Below, piece by piece: positions 1 to 5,344 of a DNA stretch of 8,109 bases. Source of the DNA: an uncultured Lachnospiraceae bacterium (GTDB lineage Bacteria > Bacillota_A > Clostridia > Lachnospirales > Lachnospiraceae); assembly GCA_902796775.1 (NCBI GenBank), contig CADBQK010000528.1, positions 1 to 8,109 of the forward strand, given 5' to 3'. Both the position numbers and the translations under genes were made by a program. Each line of letters starts with the position of its first letter. Positions within the stretch are counted from its first letter, which is position 1. The notes under the pieces were generated by a model. The model saw only the letters and a list, made by a program, of their open reading frames with translations, did not search any database and had not been told where the DNA came from.

Positions 1-47
1 GCAGTACGGCGGTTTTTATTTATCCCGCAGCGCAGATCACCGCGGAT

Positions 48-246
48 CTATGAATCGAACGTTTTCCACATGGCCTTTTCCAGCTCCTCGTCACAAATTC
101 CGGCATCATCCAGTCTCTTCCAGAAGCCGTTCTTCATCAAAAACCTCAGTGCCTGTTCAGCCACATATTCCCGTGCGCTGCTTCGTGTCGGCGCAGACTC
201 AGCATCAATCCGCCGGGATGTCCGGATGGGCAGATAGCAAGAAAAA
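48..246 (-). pseudogene. C-terminal fragment of an unrecognised small protein
   Basis: I do not recognise this protein. The minus-strand frame ending at the TAG at 50-48 reads convincingly as coding in its last 40 or so residues (from REYVAEQALRF to AMWKTFDS), with a helical, charged composition. Upstream the frame runs open to an ATG at 341, but the first half (341-250) overlaps a better frame belonging to the neighbouring ORF, so that start is not credible. No ATG with a ribosome binding site precedes the convincing part, which suggests a gene that lost its 5' end or was frameshifted. It follows the ORF ending at 247 without a gap. The downstream flank (1-47) holds nothing clear. Confidence 0.35.
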
Positions 247-456
247 TCACCAGCCAAACAGATAGTCGTCCAGATCCTGCAGCGCTGAGCGAATCTCCTC
301 ATCCTCTGTCTGGTCAATGAGTTTCTCAAGGTATAGTGCATCGATATCCGTCACGTCGGCAGCAGGATCATAAGACAATTCAACCAACCTGGCCAGTTTT
401 CTCTTTCTGTGTCTGGCACAGTACTGCTACAGTATGATCCTTGAATACTCGTTCAT
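247..456 (-). pseudogene. small ORF with an in-frame amber stop
   Basis: An ATG at 456-454 is preceded by a strong ribosome binding site (GTGGGGGAG, minus strand). It opens a 69-codon frame that begins MNEYSRIIL, hits TAG at 429-427, then continues without further stops to TGA at 249-247. The part after the amber codon is acidic and helical (it includes LARLVELSYDP and DALYLEKLIDQTEDEE) and reads as genuine coding sequence. A single base change from a Tyr codon would explain the TAG. Two other genes in this window also end in TAG, so amber recoding is unlikely. Function not recognised. It lies 14 nt after the preceding fragment, as in a compact operon. Confidence 0.5.
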
Positions 457-470
457 GTACGCTCCCCCAC

Positions 471-608
471 TTACAAAGTGCCTTTCATTCCGTCAGCAAC
501 AGCCGTCACCATCTCATCGTTCATATCCGGAAACTGCTCATGAACAAAACGGGCGATTGTGGCGACAGAGCTGTTCTTCCGAACAGACTGCGCAATACTA
601 TTTATTGT
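471..608 (-). pseudogene. C-terminal remnant of an unrecognised gene
   Basis: A minus-strand frame opens just after a TGA at 611-609 and ends at TAA 473-471, giving about 45 residues that look coding (for example SVATIARFVHEQFP and DEMVTAVADGMKGTL). It has no start codon or ribosome binding site, and its first bases overlap the last codons of the TIR gene. It is therefore probably the tail of an older gene whose front was replaced when the TIR gene arrived. The next small ORF starts 14 nt downstream with its own ribosome binding site. The family is not recognised. Confidence 0.4.
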
Positions 609-2349
609 TCATTTTAACAAATCTACAGCGATAGCCCGTCGTGTCACTCGCGTCAAGCCAGTGGCATTCTCGTTTGTGAAAAAACAGCTTACTGATACCA
701 TTGTTATAAAGAGTCGTAATTTCCAGTTTCCCTGTATTTCCGCGCTCCAGACCTGTTATCATTCTGCTGCACTCATCAGTACAGCAAATCGCCTGCATCT
801 TTTCATTCCATTCACCGGACATTGACCATTCATGGTATTCCCAAGCTGATGAAGCCCACTGTATTCTTATAAAGTATTTCCCATCATGCCTGTAAATCTC
901 CATGTGGCAGCGTTGGCTTACTATATCTTCCCATGAGCCACATAATGGGTCTTCAGGATCGAAGATATAATTCTCAAGTTGTCTCTCTTCTTCTTTCCGG
1001 AACTCGTCTTCTGTCAGTTTTCGAATAGCAAATATCCTGTTGTATTCATGTCTCGATGCCTGTTTCTTATTCTCTTCATTATCATCATTATTAGTTTTTG
1101 GATCGGTTGTATTCCCCGTGGAAGATGGTAAAACTCTGTTAACTACAGCTGCTATTGCATCTTTCGCATCTGGATTATTAACCGTGCAGACTTTTTCGAT
1201 TAACTCCCCAATATGAAGCTTGATCAGCCGAATTTTTCTTAATTCCTCTGCCTGATACATGGTTTCCGCTGGATCAAGCGCTTTGAGTTCTTCAGCAAGC
1301 TTTTCTTCCTTCTCTTTCCAATACTTAATATAATCCAGCTGTTCCTGTACCTTATATATTCCTCTCGCATTGTCTTCAACTATATACATAACGCGCTGGT
1401 TCCAACCCTCATCTTTCATAAGCTGCATGACCTCATACATGCATGGTACAGATTTCAGGTACCAGTCAGAGATTACCAGCACTGCGAAGTCAGCCTTACG
1501 AATCGAATTCATAAAAGCAGTAAGATTGTCCCAGTAGCCTAAGCTATTCTTGTCTCTGCGAACATCTGCGATTTCAGATAGTCTGCTTTCTAATTCGTCA
1601 ACAATATCGCTTTTATGATTATATGAGAGGAAAACGGTTGGTCTTGAAGAATCTTCTTTTTTCAGAGCCTGCCCAATTACCGCCTGCTTTTTTCTGAATT
1701 CTGTATACTGTCTGGCGATATCCCCAGGCATTACCTCTATAAGCCCATCCAGTTCTTCATAGCTCATCGTGCGTAAAAAGAGATCCTTATTGTTGATTGC
1801 GAGCCAAACATATTTGCGAAGATCTTCCTCCAAAAAGTCCGTATCTTCAAAGCAATTGGGAATATATTCGTCAGGCGACTCTAGAATCTCAATGGCAGTC
1901 TTGTATGCTTCATCCGGCTCCTGGTCGAATCCACATATATCAACATATTCCTCTCGGATTCTTTCTTTTAATCTATCCGGCAATTTAAAGCGGAAGTCAT
2001 CACCGTAATGCTTATATTCATCTATGCGTATTTCCATCAAATTGTACAGCACATATTTCTGTAATGGCGGAAGACTGTTATAGATAACGTCGCTCTGAAT
2101 CGTATCTCGCAATTCATACAAGGTATCGATGCATTTCTCCGGTTCTTTGGCAAATTTTCTTGTAGGGAAAAGATACTCCGGATTGTATTCATCTTTTAAA
2201 CTCTCATATAAGTCAATCTGCATCTCGACCAGACTGAAAAGATTATCATTTGCAAAGCGAAGCATATCTTCTTCAACAGGAGCCAATGGCATACTATCTA
2301 GAAAACCCATCCAAATCATTAAGCTCACGCCCTTCATATTCATATTCAT
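598..2349 (-). CDS. TIR-domain protein with beta-rich C-terminal domain, putative defence NADase
   Basis: The 583-aa protein has three parts. Residues 1-230 are helical, acidic and unrecognised. Residues about 236-400 are a TIR domain: the first strand is VFLSYNHKS (239-247), a loop runs from RRDKN to GYWDN (264-275), a core strand is FAVLVISDWY (288-297), and C303 with E306 in VPCMYE match the usual position of the catalytic Glu in NAD-cleaving TIRs. A polar linker (408-433) leads to a C-terminal domain (about 468-580) with a GSWED/SQRC beginning and alternating aromatic strands. This resembles a beta-barrel-like domain often found at the ends of clostridial proteins. TIR proteins of bacterial immunity hydrolyse or cyclise NAD after sensing infection; that role is inferred here. 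No signal peptide or membrane segment is seen, so it should be cytoplasmic. The start is uncertain: ATGs at 2349, 2343, 2337 and 2319 are in frame, with AGGG before the first and GAAGGG before the last. It stands alone, divergent from an AraC-type fragment. Confidence 0.85.
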   Translation of the reverse strand: MNMNMKGVSLMIWMGFLDSMPLAPVEEDMLRFANDNLFSLVEMQIDLYESLKDEYNPEYLFPTRKFAKEPEKCIDTLYELRDTIQSDVIYNSLPPLQKYVLYNLMEIRIDEYKHYGDDFRFKLPDRLKERIREEYVDICGFDQEPDEAYKTAIEILESPDEYIPNCFEDTDFLEEDLRKYVWLAINNKDLFLRTMSYEELDGLIEVMPGDIARQYTEFRKKQAVIGQALKKEDSSRPTVFLSYNHKSDIVDELESRLSEIADVRRDKNSLGYWDNLTAFMNSIRKADFAVLVISDWYLKSVPCMYEVMQLMKDEGWNQRVMYIVEDNARGIYKVQEQLDYIKYWKEKEEKLAEELKALDPAETMYQAEELRKIRLIKLHIGELIEKVCTVNNPDAKDAIAAVVNRVLPSSTGNTTDPKTNNDDNEENKKQASRHEYNRIFAIRKLTEDEFRKEEERQLENYIFDPEDPLCGSWEDIVSQRCHMEIYRHDGKYFIRIQWASSAWEYHEWSMSGEWNEKMQAICCTDECSRMITGLERGNTGKLEITTLYNNGISKLFFHKRECHWLDASDTTGYRCRFVKMNNK

Positions 2350-2364
2350 TACAGCCCTACAGCT

Positions 2365-2393
2365 ATTATACGCGGAATCTCATAGGGGCGCAA
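2365..2393 (-). promoter_or_regulatory. predicted sigma-A promoter of the TIR gene
   Basis: On the minus strand TTGCGC (2393-2388) is followed by a 17-bp spacer and a perfect TATAAT (2370-2365). Transcription would begin near 2358, only about 9 nt before the first ATG (2349) and about 39 nt before the ATG at 2319. The short leader makes the choice of start codon less certain. The -10 is consensus; the -35 matches only in its first three bases. Confidence 0.55.
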
Positions 2394-2477
2394 CTAAACC
2401 AATGATTTTCCGGCATTGAAATAGTTTCTGCTTTTAGATCTTCCATACCTACGGTTCCGCTATCCCACATCATCTTA

Positions 2478-2930
2478 TTGATAACAATCGACTCAGATCT
2501 GCAATCGGCAGAAGGTCTGAATAAAGCGGTAGATATTCTATACGCATTTATAAAGTCCACATCGAAAGCGTTGGGGATAGGAATAGAAAATGACCGGATG
2601 TCGAATTACCATCGTCTGATTGAAATGGCAAAAAGAATTGTTATAGAGAATTGTTCAGGGGATGTGTCTCTGAAAAATATAGCGAGAGAACTGGGTCTGT
2701 CGAGTTTTTACTTCAGTAAACTATTTAAAAAAGAAGAAGGAATGAACTATAAAGATTTCGTGATTTCGGTCAGAATGGAAAAAGCAAAAGAGTTAATACA
2801 GGAAGGAAAACTCAATGTAAATGAAGTGGCTATCGCCGTCGGGTATAACAATAATACATATTTTGGGAAAGCATTTAAAAACTATTTCGGAATAACGGCC
2901 AAAGACATGCGGTTACACAGAAAAGATTGA
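2478..2930 (+). pseudogene. AraC-family DNA-binding domain, N-terminally truncated
   Basis: The last 105 or so residues are a complete AraC/XylS-type double helix-turn-helix. The first HTH is around VSLKNIARELGLSSFYFSKLF (residues 64-83) and the second around VNEVAIAVGYNNNTYFGKAF (113-135), followed by the usual FGIT segment. Such domains sit at the end of 250-530 aa regulators, including YesN-type response regulators. Here no sensor or receiver domain precedes it. The frame opens at 2406 after a stop, TTG 2478 has no ribosome binding site, and ATG 2598 is another possible start. It is therefore most likely a remnant, although a free DNA-binding domain could still act on nearby DNA. It is the only plus-strand gene and diverges from the TIR gene over 128 bp. 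Confidence 0.75.
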
Positions 2931-3052
2931 TGTTTGGCTCCCTAGGCGTACGGATCCGCTATTTTCGCTGCAACTCCCACACTTCTCCAGATTTGAGAAC
3001 CGCTTGAGAAATTACCCTAGAACAAATGATTGTAGCCAAATAAGATCTATGT
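2931..3052. other. intergenic stretch, nothing recognised
   Basis: Between the AraC-type remnant and the long inverted repeat I see no ORF with coding character on either strand, no RNA gene and no clear T-tracted hairpin after the AraC stop. Confidence 0.5.
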
Positions 3053-3111
3053 GCCATAAGTTTACATAATTACATAATATTTTACATAATATTTTTATGT
3101 AAACTTATGGC
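3053..3111. repeat. 17-bp perfect inverted repeat with TTACATAAT repeats
   Basis: GCCATAAGTTTACATAA at 3053-3069 is the exact reverse complement of 3095-3111. The 25-nt space between the arms is almost pure A/T and carries further copies of the same 9-mer: TTACATAAT occurs at 3062, 3070 and 3082, and the core recurs inverted as TTATGTAA in the right arm. This structure suggests a binding site for a recombinase or dimeric regulator rather than a terminator, since no T-tract follows the stem on either strand. The right arm also contains the stop codon of the decayed minus-strand gene. Confidence 0.7.
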
Positions 3112-3372
3112 CGGGATTTTCATCTCTCTGAATGTCATGGAATGTCATGTCGCTGAATGTCAAGGATAGTTTTTCATGGTAGTTCTTTCCAGGTTTGAAG
3201 TCCTTCTGCATTGCTTTAATGCTCTGCAAAGCCTGACCAGTGTTTTCTCATCTTCCCCGCTGTAAATATCCGCAGCGACTCCATAACAATGTAGTTCTGG
3301 ATATTCCGGAGCACGTTATCAAACTCGTTGGCATCCACATCGTCCGGAACCGGGATACCACATCCGAATCAT
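3095..3372 (-). pseudogene. frameshifted gene remnant downstream of the HEPN gene
   Basis: Three different minus-strand frames look coding in succession: one reads PVPDDVDANEFDNVLRNIQ and on to NYIVMES (about 3350-3285), the next AADIYSGEDEKTLVRL (about 3285-3235), and the third LQSIKAMQKDFKPGKNYHEK and onward, ending at TAA 3097-3095 inside the inverted repeat. No single frame covers them, so one ancestral gene appears to have suffered at least two indels. Its likely start is ATG 3372, behind GGGGAGG and 24 nt after the HEPN gene's stop, implying an original operon partner of that gene. The family is not recognised. Confidence 0.45.
3130..3162. repeat. three direct copies of GAATGTCA
   Basis: GAATGTCA occurs at 3130-3137, 3140-3147 and 3155-3162, with spacings of 10 and 15 bp; two copies are extended to CTGAATGTCA. 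They lie inside the decayed minus-strand gene, 19 bp from the long inverted repeat. Multiple short end repeats of this kind occur in some insertion sequences, but no transposase is present. Confidence 0.55.
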
Positions 3373-3395
3373 TCCTCCCCTGACTTCGAACATCT

Positions 3396-4253
3396 TTATT
3401 CTGTGAGACTATAATCCGGGCGAGTATAAATGAGCTCCCAGGGATCAAGGTATTGATCTGTTATATAGCCCAAGGCAAATCTTGCCAGATTCTCTTTCTT
3501 CCGGTTTTCTATTGGTATCTGATAAACAATCTGAAACCGAAGCTGCGTAGATAATAGATAAACTGTCATTTCCTCCACAAATGTGAACAAACCAGAGAGA
3601 ATAGTACCCAAAAAATCCAAATACATCATACCCTCAATCTGAGGAGGATACATTTCTAGTCGATCAGCTTCCTTATTAAAACCAAACTGGTACTGTGGCA
3701 GTTGCCAGCCACCATGCACCATTTCATTTCGTGTTTTATTCAGCCTTCTTTCCCATGTCTTTCGATTTTCATCCACGTAATCAGCCAGTAGACTATCCAT
3801 GGCACGAAGGTTTTCCAGTCCTTTCTGGTAATCTTTTTCTTTTTGTGCCATGAAGCCAAGATGCAAACCATCAAATAATGTAGAGAACTCATTTATATAG
3901 CCTTTAAATGCAATATCTGCTTCAGATAAGATTGAGTTCGTCAACCTTCGTACATCAGAATCAATAGTTTTATCCACAGAGATAGTATTATTCTGTACTG
4001 AGATCAAATGACTGGAGATAAGCTCTTCTACATATTCATTATGAGTATTCACCAGGCTTCGAAAGGAAAGATATGCGGATTTTGCCGGTTCAAAAAAGCG
4101 ATCATATATCCTATCAAATTCCAGCCTTGCTTCTTCAGAAGGCAACAACAGATCTCTTAGCTGCAATATAAAGAGCAGTAATCTGGCAAAAAACGGCGAC
4201 CCTGTCCCATAATTCTCAGTCTTAATTAGAAAAAATGGATCATTCTTCTCCAT
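3396..4253 (-). CDS. HEPN-like protein with RNEMVH motif, putative RNase effector
   Basis: The product is 285 aa and largely helical. Its key feature is LNKTRNEMVHGGW (residues 171-183), which fits the R-N-x3-H catalytic signature (R175, N176, H180) of HEPN domains, the RNase fold common in abortive-infection and toxin proteins. Flanking helices at about 105-170 and 205-240 would complete the bundle; the function of the N-terminal 100 residues is unknown. I chose ATG 4253 because TAGAGGTG lies just before it; an in-frame ATG at 4271 has no ribosome binding site. It follows the Abi_C fragment by 96 nt and is followed after 24 nt by a decayed gene, so a former antitoxin or partner may be lost. 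Base composition is AT-rich relative to 4680-4960. The HEPN assignment rests on one motif and predicted helicity; RNase activity is inference. Confidence 0.7.
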   Translation of the reverse strand: MEKNDPFFLIKTENYGTGSPFFARLLLFILQLRDLLLPSEEARLEFDRIYDRFFEPAKSAYLSFRSLVNTHNEYVEELISSHLISVQNNTISVDKTIDSDVRRLTNSILSEADIAFKGYINEFSTLFDGLHLGFMAQKEKDYQKGLENLRAMDSLLADYVDENRKTWERRLNKTRNEMVHGGWQLPQYQFGFNKEADRLEMYPPQIEGMMYLDFLGTILSGLFTFVEEMTVYLLSTQLRFQIVYQIPIENRKKENLARFALGYITDQYLDPWELIYTRPDYSLTE

Positions 4254-4349
4254 GGACACCTCTATCTGCATTCTGCGACATGCAACGGCTGTATCGCTGT
4301 TTTTAAAAGCTGCCGGTCGGTCCGCGAAGGCTTTCTCTCCGACACATTC

Positions 4350-4652
4350 CTATCCCAGCATATACACGCAATAGTTGATCGCGGAATTCATTACCAGTCT
4401 GGCCTCTTTCTCTTTGATGTTAATTCTGCCGCTTCCAGCACCGTGAGCATCGCTGTTCAGATTTCGCATGTTGGCAATGCTATTGACGATTTTTTCAAGT
4501 CCGCTAAGCAAATCAATGACCCGCTTATCATAAGTGCTGCTCTGTGTCATTCCTCGTAGGCTTTTTACTTGACCATAGAGTTTGATCAAATCGCCTTTTG
4601 ACGTAACAGTTTCCCCATGCTGCTCCAGATAGTAGATAAGCGTCTCTTCCAT
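4350..4652 (-). CDS. Abi_C (HEPN-type) domain protein, N-terminally truncated
   Basis: The 100-aa product matches the abortive infection C-terminal (Abi_C) domain: an opening helix with LMEETLIYYLEQHGE in register, the hallmark MRNLNSDAHGAG (R and H spaced as in Rx6H HEPN motifs), and the closing EARLVMNSAINYCVYML helix. Complete Abi_C proteins normally carry 100-200 additional N-terminal residues, which are missing. The frame is open 5' of ATG 4652 for a few family-like residues (VITKSRTL), back to the point where the truncated MARPKKK frame ends (about 4675). Only a weak AAGG precedes the ATG. It may be a fragment rather than a working gene, though the HEPN motif is intact. It belongs to phage-exclusion proteins by family; function here is inference. 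Confidence 0.7.
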   Translation of the reverse strand: MEETLIYYLEQHGETVTSKGDLIKLYGQVKSLRGMTQSSTYDKRVIDLLSGLEKIVNSIANMRNLNSDAHGAGSGRINIKEKEARLVMNSAINYCVYMLG

Positions 4653-4672
4653 AAGCGTCCTTGATTTTGTTA

Positions 4673-4828
4673 TTACGCTAGGGCGGTTGCAACCGTCCGG
4701 ATGGACGGCAAGGAAGCGTCCCGCTCACCCCGATCATCATAGGGCTCCTGGAAAAGCTCGATTGCTTGAGATAGTAGTTGCTCCATAGAGAGAGCCGGAT
4801 TTGTATTTTTCTTCTTTGGTCGGGCCAT
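4673..4828 (-). pseudogene. truncated MARPKKK-type mobile-element HTH protein
   Basis: ATG 4828 follows a strong ribosome binding site (GGGAGGAG). The product begins MARPKKKNTNPALSMEQLLS and ends after 51 residues at RTVATALA. Proteins with this start are common in Firmicutes mobile elements; they continue past TALA with an ITLLKVRKLLI-type segment forming a helix-turn-helix and are usually two to three times longer. Here that continuation is replaced by TAA at 4675-4673, and Abi_C coding sequence begins at the same point in another frame, so this is a recombination junction. The truncated product would lack its recognition helix. It is translationally linked to the 42-codon ORF upstream (3-nt gap). 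Family recognition is from memory. Confidence 0.65.
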
Positions 4829-4831
4829 ATA

Positions 4832-4960
4832 TCATTCTCCTCCCTCAGAGTAAACAGGCCGTTCTAATCGGACCTTTGGAAAAGAAAGCCGGATTACCGC
4901 GTTTTCCCGGCGTTTTTCAGGGCATTCGTCATGCGTATATTTAAGCGAAGTGGGATCCAT
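4832..4960 (-). CDS. 42-aa hypothetical protein, probably remnant
   Basis: The ORF runs from ATG 4960 to TGA 4834-4832 and encodes MDPTSLKYTHDECPEKRREN followed by AVIRLSFPKV and a tail ending YSEGGE. It is basic, and its amino-acid composition looks genuine. Its last codons contain the ribosome binding site of the MARPKKK gene, so the two were probably coupled. No good ribosome binding site precedes the ATG, and the frame stays plausible upstream (CRAP) until the stop codon of the 119-aa gene, so the 5' end may have been lost at about 4985. Function is not known. This stretch is GC-richer than the neighbouring defence-like genes. Confidence 0.45.
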   Translation of the reverse strand: MDPTSLKYTHDECPEKRRENAVIRLSFPKVRLERPVYSEGGE

Positions 4961-4984
4961 AGGTGCTCGACATAAAGCAAAAAC

Positions 4985-5344
4985 CTAAAAAGGAAGTTCC
5001 TCATCATCCATCTGATCAAATGAATACGTACCTCTTCCTGTGGTTTCTTCCTCTCCCTCCGCATTCTCATCTAAGTCATCGTTCTGCGTCTCACTCAATC
5101 GATTCAAACGATCAGTTATATCTTTAAACAATTCCACGAAAAACTGCAAAACTGGGACATCTATATTTTGTTCGTTTACGCTCTCTACAGTGTAGATATC
5201 TCCCCGTTCGTACCCCAAAAGATTATATATGTCGTCAGCTTTTACCGCTCTACTGGCCTGTCCAATGGTAATTCGATTGTAATCATTTATTACAATATCA
5301 ATATCCTTAGATGGCTGCATTGTCAAGACGATTTTCTTTTCCAT
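4985..5344 (-). CDS. small acidic partner protein with SSB-like C-terminal tip
   Basis: The 119-aa product has an alpha/beta N-terminal region (about 1-82, with strands KKIVLTM and IDIVIND and a helix around FFVELFKDITDRLNRL). A disordered acidic linker rich in D, E and G (about 86-110) follows, and the last residues are QMDDEELPF. The tip strongly resembles SSB C-terminal tips (DDDIPF in E. coli, DDDLPF in Bacillus), which dock onto DNA repair and replication proteins through the terminal Pro-Phe. The N-terminal part is not an OB fold that I can recognise, so this is not an ordinary SSB. ATG 5344 follows AAGAGG at about 10 nt. The gene overlaps the end of the PHP-ATPase gene by 38 nt, so the two are made together. 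No family known to me. A binding role for the tip is inferred; the motif is seen directly. Confidence 0.75.
   Translation of the reverse strand: MEKKIVLTMQPSKDIDIVINDYNRITIGQASRAVKADDIYNLLGYERGDIYTVESVNEQNIDVPVLQFFVELFKDITDRLNRLSETQNDDLDENAEGEEETTGRGTYSFDQMDDEELPF

Noticed and set aside
250..341. Minus-strand open frame upstream of the fragment at 48-246, with an ATG at 341
   Set aside because: It overlaps the better coding frame of the ORF at 247-456, is rich in Arg and Cys as out-of-frame shadows often are, and has no ribosome binding site.
427..429. Amber codon read through or recoded as an amino acid
   Set aside because: The TIR, rfbC, Abi_C and 119-aa genes all end in TAG, so TAG acts as a normal stop; no recoding element is visible.
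598..2349. Thoeris system
   Set aside because: No ThsA-like SLOG/Sir2 or macro-domain partner gene is adjacent; the TIR protein stands alone with a different architecture.
3053..3111. Rho-independent terminator
   Set aside because: The stem is AT-rich with a 25-nt loop and no T-tract follows on either strand.
3130..3162. CRISPR or iteron array
   Set aside because: The units are only 8 bp with 2- and 7-bp gaps and three copies; there is no spacer pattern and no cas or rep gene.
3248..3448. 66-codon minus-strand ORF overlapping the HEPN gene's 3' end
   Set aside because: It is a shadow of the HEPN gene and the decayed gene in another frame, with no ribosome binding site and an unnatural composition.
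4985..5344. Ordinary single-stranded DNA-binding protein
   Set aside because: Only the C-terminal tail matches SSB; the N-terminal 82 residues lack recognisable OB-fold motifs and are shorter than an SSB core.
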